A DNA stretch of 64,000 nucleotides from Silene conica (GCA_029255685.2 CM055320.2:49416910-49480909); one strand, 5' to 3'; positions 1 through 11,096 are shown, counted from the stretch's first letter. Translations and numbers: made by a program. Notes: generated by a model from the letters alone, not told the origin.

Positions 1-266
1 ACGTGTCTATTTTATGATGTTTTTCATCTATTTTTACACGTATTTGGTCGCTCATTTACTATGTTTTAGCCTTTATTTCCCACAAATCGTGCACTTTCGT
101 ATTTTTATGCACTTTTGCAGATTTATGCGGAAAAGAGACGATTTAGCACCAAATCCATATCCTCAAGACTTTTGCATAATTAAGGAACAAATGGAAAGTC
201 AACTGGAGTCAAATTCAAGTATCCAAAGTCAAAACACGAAGAAATCCGAAGATTTCCATACGGAGG

Positions 267-399
267 CGGTCGACCGACCACCTAAACGGGTCGGCCGACC
301 AGGCCTGATTTTCATAAAGCCCAATTTCCAAGAAAGGCCGGAAATAAGAGAAGTCCAGCAAGAAGCGGTCGACCGACCAGCCAAACGGGTCGGCCGACC
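267..399. repeat. U3 inverted GTCGAC motif pairs
   Basis: Two hairpin-capable pairs lie at about 267-300 and 366-399. Each has a CGGTCGACCGACC arm, a spacer of roughly 8-10 bases and a GGTCGGCCGACC arm. The same kind of pair recurs at 872-908 and 914-948, and in LTR copies B and C. They are GC-rich islands in AT-rich LTR sequence. Confidence 0.7.
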
Positions 400-473
400 A
401 GAACGAAGCCCATGCGATTTCTTTTCGGAAATAAATTAGAATTAGAGTCTTTAGGAAACTCTTAGTTTCTTTC

Positions 474-480
474 TATATAA
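474..480 (+). promoter_or_regulatory. Candidate TATA box of Athila-like LTR A
   Basis: TATATAA sits about one third into the LTR, downstream of the U3 inverted-motif cluster and upstream of an AATAAAG-type signal near 599. This is the expected place for a retroelement Pol II promoter. It is a positional inference only; copy C has TTATTTAAG at the corresponding place. Confidence 0.35.
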
Positions 481-1542
481 GCCAATCTTGTGATTAGGGT
501 TAGGTATCTTCTACTATCTTAAACCATCTATTATCAAATTCATATTTAGTTTTATTCAAGCTTTAGTTTTGTAATCTTTCAATAGTTCTCAAGCGTTCAA
601 TAAAGTTTATTCAGTTCTGCCTTAATTCCAATTGTGGTAATTACTCTTTAATCTAGTTTTTATTATAGTTCTTGTTTTTATTACAATTGTTAAGTTAGAA
701 TCCCAAGCTTTATTGAATCTTGCATGCTTAGATTATTTACTATGTTCTCCATGTTTATTCCCAATTTTATATTCGTCTTAACAGTTATGAGTAACTAATT
801 TTCATATGTTAGGATGTAGGGAATAATATGCATAGGTAAATAAAATCCGAAAACCCGACCTGTAGCAGGACCACGGTTGGCCGACTGGAATAGTCGGTCG
901 GTCGACCGAGGCCGTGGTCGGCCGACTGGAGTAGCTGGTCGGTCGACCACCCGCGTATGTATTCTTATTTCGTCTTTTCTTGTCAATTATAATATCCTGC
1001 AATGAGACCATAAGGAGACTTGTAGGATGTTAGTAATGACCTACCCAAGATTGAGAGATACGGGAAGGGCATTGGTTTACACCTTAAGACGGATAGGTTA
1101 CTCAAGGCTGAAAGGTATGTAACCTGGAATTTAGGAATCACCCTTATTGTTGACACCCAATAATTGTGAGACCTAGGAACTAATAGCATAGGCCGAAAGG
1201 AGCTATTAGGTAGCATAGACCTAAAAAGATATGTTACACCCCCTTACGCGACTGCAATACATGTTGACCTTAGGATTTATTTTACCTTAGCTATTTATTA
1301 CCCAAACATCCTAGCATCCCTTTTTATTATATTTTATTCTCATCTTTTAATTCTTGTTTTATTTTAATCTTTGCTTTAGATATAGTAATCAACCAATCAA
1401 CCCCAAATTTGTTACCTTTAAACATTAACTTTAAGACAATAAACATTCCCCACCTCTTTGTGGTTCGACCCTGACTTTCACTATCTATTGTTAAGGTTAG
1501 GAATTATAAATTTATCTTTGGTACCCTCAACGACGGGCATCA

Positions 1543-2815
1543 GTTATGTCACCCTAAATTGTGTTGGTAACGGTTATGTTGACTTGGTTTTGAATAGATA
1601 GCGGTGATACGATTTGTGTATCACTTTAATGAACAAACACCACTTCTGTTAAGGGATTTTATATAACTATGTTCGGGATTGGTCGGTGTTCGTAGTTATG
1701 CGGCCCGGTCCCCGTGTGTCGTTCGGTGTAGGTTATTACATCGAGAGGTCTGGCCAGGTCTTAGGCATATAGTTGTCGATTATCCGCTATACATAGTATC
1801 CTGATGACGTGGTTATGCGCTCCGGTAGCTAAGGCGCGGTTATGCGCTCCGGTAGCTAGGGCGCGGTTATACGCCCTAGCCTGTTAGTGGAGCGGTTATA
1901 CTTTGGTATTATTATAAGTTGATCCACGTTTATCAATAACGGTTGGCTTGCTAGATAAGTTTGACGTTATTGTCATACGGATGGCGGTGATCAACTGGTC
2001 CCTATACGTCACACCTATAGGACACGTTTGAGAGATGTGAAAGTTTGAAAATAGAGTCACATTTATGCTGAATACGACTAAACAGTTAGTCAGAGGTATT
2101 GACTATTAAATTAGTCAATGAGATGTTGAGATAATTATTTAATACGAATTAAATAATGTTAGCTAATACGGATTCCATGATTAATTCGTAAATTAAATAT
2201 AAACAGTTATATTTAATTAATTATTGAATTCGTGTATTAATATAAGCAGTTATATTAATTAAGCTAATTATACAATATCGTAATTTTTATCAGACCATTA
2301 TTGATGTATCGACTACATTAATATCTGATAACGTGTATACGATTTATAATTAAATCCCGCGAATTATATTTTAGCATTACGGTCGAACAACGCAAGAGAA
2401 TAAGGTAAGGGTGGAAAGCCCACTCTCACCTTTGACCTATTTCGGCCGAGTAGGTCTTACAAAAGGAGAAGAACTCTCCTTTTGTCATACTACTCTTTTT
2501 GGACTGGTGATTTCATAATTCAGAAAATTAGGGTTTTGAGAACTGTCTTTTCTAAAAACCTAGATCTCACATAAAAAACCTCACCATAACTCTCCCCATA
2601 TTGCAAGGCAATTGGAGAGCCTTTCTAGCACACGCGGCATCATCTTAGACGGGTCTTGGGTGCAAGTTATAGGAGGGAATTTCCTTTAATTCCTGTTCTT
2701 AGGCCATTCGCGCAAAGGACCTAAGGTTGTACTCTCTCATTCATGTTTTTAATCTTATGACTATAATCACGTATGTAATCTTCGTTATAATCCTGTAAAT
2801 TCTAGGGTGAATACA
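1543..2815. mobile_element. Unclassified LTR-like block, possibly a Copia-type solo LTR
   Basis: No gene is visible. The block starts close to TGTCACCCTAAATT and ends near AATTCTAGGGTGAATACA, which are imperfect inverted ends of the TG...CA type. Near 1806-1875 a unit of about 27 bases containing GGTTATGCGCTCCGGTAGC is tandemly repeated. AT-rich imperfect palindromes follow at 2130-2290. The tail, with CGCGCAAAGGACCTAAGGTTG, resembles long Copia LTRs. No target-site duplication is apparent, so both the boundaries and the class are uncertain. Confidence 0.35.
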
Positions 2816-2943
2816 CGATTATTCCCCACAGCTCGGGTCATAAAAGCTATGATGGTATAAATTCTAAGTCAACATGTATTGCAGTCGCATAAGGGGTGTA
2901 ACATATCCTCTCGGTCTATGATACATAATAGCTCCTTTCGGCC
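2816..2943 (-). mobile_element. Athila-like LTR copy B, segment 1 (3' part, truncated)
   Basis: The reverse complement matches the LTR C stretch around 58840-58935 (AACATGTATTGCAGTCGC, CTCCTTTCGGCC). It continues on the far side of the CACTA insertion at 5885. About the last 150-250 bases of the LTR are missing at the 2815 side. Confidence 0.65.
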
Positions 2944-3262
2944 CACTACTACAATTAAGCACTTGGGCCACGACTAAATTCGTGGCGCAAGTACTAATTT
3001 CCCGTGGCTAAAGCTATTTGTCACGGAAATACCTTCCGTGGCCCAAGTGGCCGTGGCTAACAGATAGCCACGGGAAAAACAAGAATGTGGCTAAAATTAT
3101 ATATTTAGCCACAGATTCTCTCGTGGCTAATAATTCCCGTGACCAAAAATTAATTCTCGTGGCCAAAATTATTCCCGTGACAAACAAAAAAATAAAAAAT
3201 AAATAAAAAAATGTAATATATTATTTTTTACTAATAATGAAAATATTTTCAAATATGGAATA

Positions 3263-3446
3263 TTTTTTTTGGTCTAAACCGGGTGTCCACCGTGTCGACA
3301 ACGGTGTATAATCCCCTCGCTGCAGGCTCTCTCACGAAGAGGTAAACGGCTTGCCAAAGAGTTGTTCCATTCCCATGGGTAGGAATCGAACCCCTGACCT
3401 CAGGGTTAAGGGATGAGGTGAGCAACCACCACACTACCAAACACAT
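3263..3446 (-). mobile_element. tRNA-derived SINE
   Basis: On the - strand the unit begins near 3446. It has an A-box-like TGGTAGTGTGGTGGTTG at 3423-3439 and an exact B box GGTTCGATTCC at 3382-3392, the spacing of an internal Pol III promoter in a tRNA-like head. A non-tRNA body follows, ending in CCCGGTTTAGACC and a short A tract (T tract at 3263-3270 on +). The length of about 180 bases fits plant SINEs. The 65-codon open frame across it is not a gene. I could not define a TSD. Confidence 0.7.
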
Positions 3447-3548
3447 TTGGTTACATGTGGTATTTTGTCAAGTTTTAATCCTTGCTTGGTTAATTATCTC
3501 AACTCGTTACCTACAATCAGAAGTTATTCACTTTTGCGAATCGTATAT

Positions 3549-3625
3549 CCTCCCCAGGAGGTCAGTCACCCCAAGACTACTCTCACCTGAGCACACTTAA
3601 CTGTGGAGTTCTTATGATGAGCTAC
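3549..3625 (-). mobile_element. 5S rRNA-derived segment, Cassandra-like LTR fragment
   Basis: The reverse complement reads as a degenerate plant 5S rRNA 3' half: AGAACTCCACAGTTAAGTG, then GTGCTCAGGTGAGAGTAGT, then TGACCTCCTGGG. The upstream text GCTCATCATAAGAACTCC matches the form found in Cassandra TRIM retroelements, which carry a 5S promoter in their LTRs, rather than a genuine 5S gene. Only one LTR-sized piece is present (roughly 3460-3660), so this is a solo LTR or fragment. It is not a functional 5S gene: the 5' half is absent and the C-box region is altered. Confidence 0.65.
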
Positions 3626-3659
3626 CGAAAGTGAAACTTAAGCCTGTTGATATAGTTAA

Positions 3660-4744
3660 CACTTTGAAACCTTTTTAAATGATATTCTTTTTTTTCTAAA
3701 TTACCTTCACTATTATTTTTGCGAAAAAATATTAAATGATTTACATATTTTTGCGAAAAAAATATTATTTTTCTCAAATTACTCGAGTTTTCAATGTTGA
3801 CCTCCCGACTAATGATGCTCGGGTCATTTTTTGCCCGAGTCAACAAAACTATTTTCTCCAAACTATTTAATCACATTTTCCTTATATTTGTTTCCCTAAT
3901 ACATTTTTTTTATTTTTTCTCATTTGTCGGCATTTTTATTTTATTTTTCTTTTATCCATTTTTTCGTATATTTTTCCACAGAAATACTATTTGTAAAATC
4001 GTCGTATTTGAAACGAAAAAAAGTTTAATCACTTTTTACTAAATAATGATGACTTTTGAATAATGATTACATATGGGTATCAATGACCGAGTTTTATTAC
4101 TAAAATAAATGACCAAGACATTATTAACTCGGAAATAATCAGTTTTTGCCAAAAAACACAGAAAATATCGTATAAATTTTTGTTTTCTCTAAATTGATTT
4201 CTTTTCATTGTTCTTGATATTTCTTTTTGTCAACAAAATTTCACATTATTTACAAATGTAAATTTATTATTTTAATTTCCATTTTACTTTTCGGTGTGAT
4301 ACGCTCATTTTCAATAATTAAAATGTTTTTCTATATTGATTTTTTATATACGGTTACTTTATCAATATGTTTTTTTTCCATTTTATTCAATGATTTGTTG
4401 GAAATCATTTTGAATTTAATTTTTTAGACTACCTTTTTTTTATTTAATCATATTTTAAATCTAATTGTCTTTTCTTTTTTTTCTCCTTAAAAACTTCCCC
4501 AATTTTTTTCCAATTTAACATCTCGAATTCAAGTTCTTGTAGAAATATTTTACAAATAAAGTTGTAAATCAATTTTCTAATGATAAGCTTATTTAACAAT
4601 ATATTAGTTTCAGACTTCTCAATGATAGGTGTTAATAAGTTAATTATTTAATTGGACATACTTTCTCTTTAAATGTGATGCGGTCTCTAAATAATGTTAT
4701 TCAATATTATAAATTTTACAAAAAAAGAATCATAAATATATATT
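3660..4744. other. AT-rich interior of CACTA-2, no gene seen
   Basis: Very AT-rich with long T runs. Short open frames (for example 3794-4042 and 4227-4427) are low-complexity, rich in F, I and L, with no recognisable domain. I see no transposase remnant. Confidence 0.5.
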
Positions 4745-4966
4745 TGCCATGGGTGTGACATTGTTCGTGGCAAAAATGATTATTAGCCACGACTGTAACC
4801 TAAATTGTGGCGTAATTGACTTTTTGCCACAGGAAAAATTTTTCCCGTGGCATAAAATTTTTCTAAAATAGTGAATAAAATTTTTCCCGTGTCTAAACAA
4901 AATTTAGTCACGAATTATAAATTCCCGTGGCATAAATCGTGGCGCAAGTGTCATTTTGTTGTAGTG
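4745..4966. repeat. Internal second right-terminal region of CACTA-2
   Basis: This region ends GGCGCAAGTGTCATTTTG then TTGTAGTG at 4966. It nearly duplicates the true right end at 5856-5884 and is preceded by the same GCCACG subterminal motifs. The base triplet after 4966 is TAT, not the GCC that flanks the whole element, so this end was internalised. Confidence 0.7.
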
Positions 4967-5884
4967 TATTTTTTGTCGGGCTTGTTGCGCAATTTAATAA
5001 GTTGAGTAACTGGGTAAGTATCTTTGAAATTACAAAATTGTCATTACATAATTAAACGTATACTTAAAGTGAAGCAGCATTCAACGAAAATAAAGCAAAA
5101 TAAATTGTTAAACAACAATCATTTATTCATATAATCATATTCATTTTCAAGTCAGTAGTGTTAATAAGAATAATCATAATAAATTGCACAAATTTTTACT
5201 TGTGACGGACTAAATCCAATAATAAGAATAATCATAATATGATCAGTTACGTCAATAGTGAAGAACATTAAGTACGAATATTGTTCACATCTCGCAATAA
5301 TACGGCGCACTCATCTTGATGTCACAGTACACACCATGTTGCACTAATAATTTTGTACTATTATTTGTTATCATATCAAAAATATTAGTCACGGTAAAAA
5401 TCCTAATGCGTAGCTAAGAGCAATAATTAGTCACGGGTAATTTACTTGTGACAATAAATCACAATTAGCCACGGTAAGAATTCAGTGTGTGGCTAAGAGC
5501 AGTATAGTCACAGATAATTTAGCTGTGACAATAAATCATAATTAGCCACGTTAAGAATTCAGTGTGGCTAAGCACATTAATTAGTCACGGTTAACTTACA
5601 TGTGACAATAAATCATAATTAGCCACGACATTGTGGCTAAAAATAATTATTAGCCACATTCGTGACTTGATGCGTGACTAAACGCATTTGTTAGCCACGG
5701 TCATGGCTTAATTCGTGACTAAAAACAATTATTTGTCACGGATATATTTTCCCGTGACATAAATTTTTTTACCAATTAATTTTGAAGGAAGGAGACTTTT
5801 TTTCCCGTGACTAAGCAAATTTAGGTCACGAATTATGAATTCCCGTGACATAAATCGTGGCGCAAGTGCCATTTTGTTGTAGTG

Positions 5885-6623
5885 GCCTATGCTATTAGTT
5901 CCTAGGTCTCACAAATATTGGGTGTCAACAATAAGGGTAATTCCTAAATTTTAGGTCACATACCTTTCAGTCTTAGTAACCTAGCCGTCTTAAAACGTTA
6001 ACCAATGCCCTACCCGTATCTTTCAATCTTGGGTGAGTCATTACTAACATCCTATAAGTCTCCTTTTAGTCTCATTATAGGTTATTATAATTAACGAAAC
6101 AAAAAAGTCTGAAAACATGCGCGAGGTCAGTCGACCGACCAGCTAACCCAGTCGGTCGACCAACTACCTCAGTCGACCGACCAGTTAAGCTAGTCGGTCG
6201 ACCGAGGTCTGTTACAGGTCGATTCTGATCTTATACCATATACGCAATTTAATCACGTACATCCTAACATGGGGGTTTAGCTACTCATAACTACAACAAT
6301 AACAATAACAACAATTAGGAAAATAGAATTCATAGCAATCAATAACATAAACATATGATAAACAACAAGGTTTCAGGATTCTACGCTAAACCGTATACTA
6401 GAAACTCTATTGAAATAACAATGATAAACTGCAATTAAAGAGAATTAACGCGAGACGGAATTAGGGCAGAAAGGAAGATTTATTGATTTCCGTGGAACGA
6501 TTGTTGAATACAAACTGAGAACAATGCTAAAAACTAAAAAAACTAAACAGAAAATTGTAGGGGATTATTGTAAGAATAAGAACAAAGAACTTGCATAAAG
6601 ATTAGATAAAACTAGATCCTTAG
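5885..6623 (-). mobile_element. Athila-like LTR copy B, segment 2
   Basis: The reverse complement of LTR C around 58230-58860 is recognisable throughout: GGAACTAATAGCATAGGCC, the paired GTCGAC motifs (6125-6206), the GAGTAGCTAAACCC region, and the TTCCACGGAAATCAATAAA region. It is interrupted at 6623 by the gag-only LTR element and resumes at 13817. No gene is present. Confidence 0.8.
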
Positions 6624-9274
6624 TGTAAAACCCCTCGCGAAAGCGTAAAAGTAAACATACAAAACATGCCAAAAATGCAGCGGAATTAAAACTTTTGAAG
6701 AGATAACTAAAACATGCGAGGTGTCTTAACAATATAAAACATGCGGAAGAAGAGAAACATAAATAAGTATATAAGTGCGATAAAAAACAGCCCGGGATAG
6801 CATATCCCTACAGGCACAAAATACTGAAACGTAAGTCTAAGGTCTAGCTAACGAAAGGTAAAAGTCAACGATGATGTATCATCGCTCGCTAGCCTCAACG
6901 TAACCCCCGCAGAACAGCCTCATGTACCTACACACACACAACATGTGCGCCACAGTCAGTGGGGAGTGACTAGAGTGCTCCTAGCCACCTATTGTCAATA
7001 ACATGTAACACGTAAAACATCCAACATACTCCGACATTTATAACATGTGAAGCATATATAACAATAACTCATCTTTCATAACATCATGCAATACTATGCA
7101 AAGGCTCTCAACCAACTTCGGAAACTATTTGCAAGGAGAGCCGGTTTCCCTTCCGGTTGCCCGGCCGGGGGGTCTTTCAATCCAAACCATTTACGAAACT
7201 AGACTAAGAGTCGTCCAATGCCTTGGACGAGCAATACTAAGATAACCAAGTATAATACATTCTTATACACAAACTAAAGCATGCTCAACATCCAATTATA
7301 TCAACAAGAGATAGGTCACATAGTGACTCGACTCTAACAACTATAGGCCAAACAAGTGACTCTACAAACAAGAGATAGGTCATCCAAGTGACTCAACAAA
7401 CAAGAGATAGGTCATCCAAGCGACTCGACTCTTACTACTATGAGCAGGCCAACAATCGACTCGTCTATATACCACGACATCCCCAATCTCAGACTATACA
7501 ACCCCCTGGTAGGACGACATCAAAAGACTGTCCTAGTCTAAACCTGGCCAGACTCTCGGAGCGCAAACCGATAACGATCCCCGATTCGACAAGTGCACAA
7601 GGCACCCCCAAGACCCGAACTAGCTAGGAACGAGATATGCCCGAAGGCGGGCAGACAATCTAAGACCTGACCGTGAGAAACAAGTCACTACGGCCAACCA
7701 GCTACACGATGCAATCAGGTGAGAACTCGAGTACTATAGCAGCGCACAACAGGTTTACACAAATTACAAATGTCATCTCTAAGATGTACAACAACTCAGA
7801 CTTGAATGACAATCATTTCTTATATATTTCATCTCTAAACATCCATGTAACACTTAGCCGACTTCGGGAACTAATTTGAGGCGAGAGCCGGTCTCCCTTC
7901 CGGTTGCCCGGCCGGGGGGTCTTTCATCCTCAAATCCATTACCGAACCCGACATAAGCGCCGCCCAATTTCTTTGGACTTCAAACAAGCATACGAAACAT
8001 ACGGAAAAAGAATCAAACAATTCCGACATGCGAAACATAAGTTATAAACCAAATAATTCGATCAGGGGCTCAAAACAACAAAAAAACAACCATGAGGTAC
8101 TCCCAGCCGGTCCACCGGCTGGGAACCCTTTTCCCAACTCTTACGAAACCAACCCAAAAACAACAATAAGGTCTCCCATCCGGCCGGCCGGCTGCCGGTC
8201 CACCGGCTGGGAACCCTTTCTCCCAACTTTTACAAAACACGAACAACAAACAACAAAAAGCAGATGGGGCTCTCAGCCGGTCCACCGGCCGCCGGCCTCA
8301 GACCGGCTGGGAACCCTCTGTCCCAGAAATACGCAAATCGCCATTTCAAAACTCCAATCAAACTTTAAGGAATCGCTTCTAAACTTCGCATACACCTCTA
8401 AAATCACTATTAACAGCATATACAAACATTCATACGACATCCTTAAATCATTTTCATGGATCAAACCTTAACTTTCATAACCAACAATAGAACATTCATT
8501 TTTCCTCACAAACAACATACCCATTATCAATACTCAATAAATCATGTGAGAAACATATAATCACTAAACCCTAGCATGATACTAACTAATTTACAGCATC
8601 ACAACCACAATCCACATAACCTAAACATGTTTCTAGTAACTAAACATACTAAAAACCATGTAAAGTGCTAATATTAGACAAAAGGCCGAGTTTCTCATTA
8701 TCGTCACCTTAAGAGAGCGATTCTTCACTTCTAATCTTGAACAATGTACGAGTCCTTGTCCGGGTCGTCCAAGTCGACACCTACAAACAACAAAAACGGG
8801 TTTTTTGAGGGTAATTTCGAGTATACCTCAAAACAGCCCCGAAATCAACTTTGACGAAACGGAAATTGAAAGAGATAGAAAGAACGGGAATGAAGAGAGG
8901 AAAGCGTAGGTGAAAACCTTGCGTCAATCGGAGTTGAGATGAGTAAATGGATGATGATTTTGTGAAGGAGAAAAAGAGTAACAATGGGGAAAATAAGTTA
9001 CAGTATCTTATTTTTGAGGAGGGAGGAGTAACGTTGGAAAGGGAAGGAGGTGTCCTTTATATTGACTTAAGTCGGGTTTTTAAAATGTAAGGAGCGGAAA
9101 AACTTAAAACGGGATTTACCAAGTAAACGTGAAATCTTTAGATTAAACAACTTAAGACGGAACCTAACGACATTTCTTAAAATAAAACTTACGAATTATA
9201 ATTAAAATATCATTAAATTCCGAAAACTACTTTAAATTAACAAAATTACTTTTATAAAAATACGGGATGTTACA
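6624..9274 (-). repeat. 3' LTR of gag-only element
   Basis: 2651 bases, nearly colinear with 11097-13816. It carries an internal duplication around 7099-7180 and 7855-7930 (CCCTTCCGGTTGCCCGGCCG in each), short repeats of AACAAGAGATAGGTCA at about 7300-7410, and GC-rich CCGGTCCACCGGCTGGGA palindromes at 8103-8310. Small open frames here are not genes. Confidence 0.85.
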
Positions 9275-9717
9275 ATCACCCCATCTTTCAAAAAGTTTCG
9301 ACCTCGAAACTTGAAAGCAGTTACGAGGACAACATCAACCACTAAAACTTTCACAGAAACCTTGATATACAAAAACTTAGATTTCTTTCCAAAAATTTCA
9401 GAAGTAAAAACCATAGTCCTGCCTCCATCAAGGAACGTTTGGGTTCTCGTTGCGCATTCAAGAACCTGACTTTCTAATCCGAAGGCAAAACCAAGGTGAA
9501 ATTCAATGAAAAATTTAGATCGATCCGGTGCTTATAGGCATAGTACAGGTTATCAGACGTCTCCAATAACGAGTTCAAATGGCAAACCAACGCTGAAATC
9601 CATCAAAGTTGTAAAATTATCCAACTTCTTAAAACCAAGTTTTCTAAAATCAACCTTTTTAGATCTTTCAAACCTTTGAACGAATAAAATTTGTAAAACA
9701 AAAGAGGTTTACAACCA
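9275..9717 (-). other. 3' untranslated interior and polypurine tract of gag-only element
   Basis: Immediately inside the 3' LTR the - strand reads AAAGATGGGGTGAT before TGTAACATCCC, a plausible polypurine tract at 9275-9288. The remaining roughly 430 bases hold no open frame with pol similarity. This is where protease and reverse transcriptase would be expected in a full element. Confidence 0.6.
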
Positions 9718-10929
9718 TTAAAAGGAAGGAAATTCCAAAGAAGTCACAAGGAGCAGAAAAAGGGAGCGGTTAAAGGGAGGAAATTTCAGTGAGGGACACG
9801 ATAGAAGAACAAGGTTGAGCTCAAGACAACGCTTTATCAGCAAGAAAGAAGGCATCAATGGAGACATACCGGTGACCAGGTGAGGGTAAGCCTCGGCTGC
9901 AGCACGACTCATCACGTACACGGTACCCTTGGGCTTCGATCTCTGTACGGCACCAGCAGTAGTAGCAGCTCTACCAGCGACAACCTTCCTCTCAGGGCAC
10001 TCAAAGGAGCGATGTCCGGTCTTAATGCAAGCAAAGCAGGTGTAGGGGTCGCCGTTGCAGTCAACTCCAAGGTGAAGATCCTTATGACACTTGAAACACT
10101 TCAGGGGAGCATTAGGTACAGGCACCGAGTCCTTGACCTTAGATGGGTCGAACCTCTTAAACTTCTTAAACTGAGGTACCGGAGGATCAGGTGAAGGATC
10201 AAAGGGTCTCTTCTCAAGGGAGGAAGTCTGTAAGGAAAAGGGAGCAGAAGAAGAAGCTCTAGTCTCAGCATCTATGGCTCGGATGGAACTCTCTGCCCAA
10301 ATAGCATCATCATAAACCTCAACGAAAGAAGTCGAGTCACGGCGGACCATACTCTCGATGCGAGGCCCCAACTTCCCTCGATAGAAGTATACTCTCTTAG
10401 CCTCATCCCTCACAAATCTCGAGGCAAAATGTGCAAGCTGATTGAACTTGTCAGTGTATTCCTGAACGGACATCTTACCCTGCTTCAAGTCCATGAACTC
10501 CTTAAGCCTCTGTGATCTAAGCTCCTTAGGATAAAATCTCGTCTCGAGCTTATCCTTAAAAGCCTCCCAATCAAATAAACGATCAAGAATGAAAGTCGGT
10601 CCGGTCAATGCCCACCATCTATCGGCTTCCAAGGTCAAAAAGTGAGTGGCTAGCCGCACTCTATCCTCTCTGACTACCGAATACATGGTGAAGCTTTTCT
10701 CCAACTCACGGAACCATTCATAAAGGGCAACAGGTTCAACTTCGCCTCCATAAGTCTTCGCGTGGCTCCTGGACATCTGTGATGCTATCCAAGAGAAGCT
10801 ACCGAGTCGGTTGGCATCACTGCCTGGCGGTGGAGGAGGAGGAGCAGTCTCAGCCTGACGCCTTTGGTTCGCAAGCAACTGATGAAGTGCTTGCATTATC
10901 GTATTCTCAGCAGCAGTGGTTCTCAGCAT
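9718..10929 (-). CDS. Retrotransposon Gag polyprotein, intact frame
   Basis: A 403-residue open frame in a Ty3/gypsy gag-only element. Residues about 65-170 form the retrotransposon gag (capsid-like) domain, with LYEWFRELEKSF, the conserved ADRWW and the QEYTDKFNQLAHFA region. Two perfect CX2CX4HX4C zinc knuckles follow at C278-C291 and C298-C311, in an unusually close pair; these bind RNA in the nucleocapsid. A proline run sits at 29-35. The text around 337-355 (VYVMSRAAAEAYPHLVTG) matches the point where chromovirus gag normally runs into protease. After that the frame leaves known homology, and no DSGA protease motif is seen. The start at 10929 lies about 150 bases inside the primer-binding site, as usual. 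It is likely to assemble particles for the element's own RNA; activity is unproven. Confidence 0.85.
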   Translation of the reverse strand: MLRTTAAENTIMQALHQLLANQRRQAETAPPPPPPGSDANRLGSFSWIASQMSRSHAKTYGGEVEPVALYEWFRELEKSFTMYSVVREDRVRLATHFLTLEADRWWALTGPTFILDRLFDWEAFKDKLETRFYPKELRSQRLKEFMDLKQGKMSVQEYTDKFNQLAHFASRFVRDEAKRVYFYRGKLGPRIESMVRRDSTSFVEVYDDAIWAESSIRAIDAETRASSSAPFSLQTSSLEKRPFDPSPDPPVPQFKKFKRFDPSKVKDSVPVPNAPLKCFKCHKDLHLGVDCNGDPYTCFACIKTGHRSFECPERKVVAGRAATTAGAVQRSKPKGTVYVMSRAAAEAYPHLVTGMSPLMPSFLLIKRCLELNLVLLSCPSLKFPPFNRSLFLLLVTSLEFPSF

Positions 10930-11082
10930 CCTTCAAAAGAGAAAACAGTGTTAACCTAACAATTAACAATCACAAACAGTCTACCACTTGTCCTTAAGTC
11001 TACCCAAATCTCTCATTCATTATTCAAGTTATTGGTCAAGTTAAGTTTGGGGATTACATGCCTGAGTGCTTCGGGAGATAAC

Positions 11083-11094
11083 GCTCTGATACCA
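11083..11094 (-). other. Primer-binding site, tRNA-iMet
   Basis: The - strand reads TGGTATCAGAGC, complementary to the 3' end of plant initiator tRNA-Met, two bases inside the LTR at 11097. It fixes the orientation of the gag-only element. Confidence 0.85.
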
Positions 11095-11096
11095 AC

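Larger units (their letters stand above)
1..1542 (+). mobile_element. Athila-like Ty3/gypsy LTR, copy A (near complete)
   Basis: This block matches LTR copies B and C in this window along its length: the start with GTGTCTATTTTATGATG, two blocks of GTCGAC-cored inverted motifs, the internal GAGTAACTAATTTTCATATG region, and the end ACCCTCAACGACGGGCATCA. Copy C is followed by a tRNA-Asp primer-binding site and an Athila-type gag, which identifies the family. Copy B starts TGATGCGTGTC, so copy A lacks only a few bases at the window edge. No primer-binding site follows 1542, so this is a solo or truncated LTR. The 141-codon open frame at 14-439 runs through the palindromic motifs and is not a gene. 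Confidence 0.75.
2944..5884. mobile_element. Non-autonomous CACTA transposon (CACTA-2)
   Basis: The left end is CACTACTACAATTAAGCACTTG. The right end, reverse-complemented, is CACTACAACAAAATGGCACTTG. The 3-base sequence GCC flanks both sides (2941-2943 and 5885-5887), the TSD expected of CACTA elements. Subterminal regions (2965-3190, 4745-4966, 5390-5884) carry dozens of GCCACG/CGTGGC motifs in both orientations, typical of transposase-binding subterminal repeats. No transposase is encoded. It sits inside LTR copy B and has collected a SINE and a Cassandra-like fragment. A second right end lies internally at 4966. Confidence 0.85.

Noticed and set aside
14..439. 141-codon open frame at the window start
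   Set aside because: It reads through LTR sequence and the repeated GTCGAC motifs, giving repeated VDRP/VGRP text. No homology and no counterpart kept open in copy B or C.
1543..2815. Target-site duplication for the LTR-like block
   Set aside because: Bases before 1547 (AGTTA) and after 2815 (CGATT) do not match, and shifting the ends did not give a convincing pair.
3263..3446. Functional tRNA gene
   Set aside because: A and B boxes exist but there is no foldable acceptor/anticodon arrangement, and a non-tRNA body with an A tail follows, as in SINEs.
3549..3625. Functional 5S rRNA gene
   Set aside because: Only the 3' half is present, the internal promoter is altered, there is no tandem array, and the flanks match Cassandra-type elements.
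9880..10194. 104-codon frame on + inside the gag region
   Set aside because: Shadow of gag on the opposite strand; the - strand frame has the conserved gag domain and zinc knuckles.
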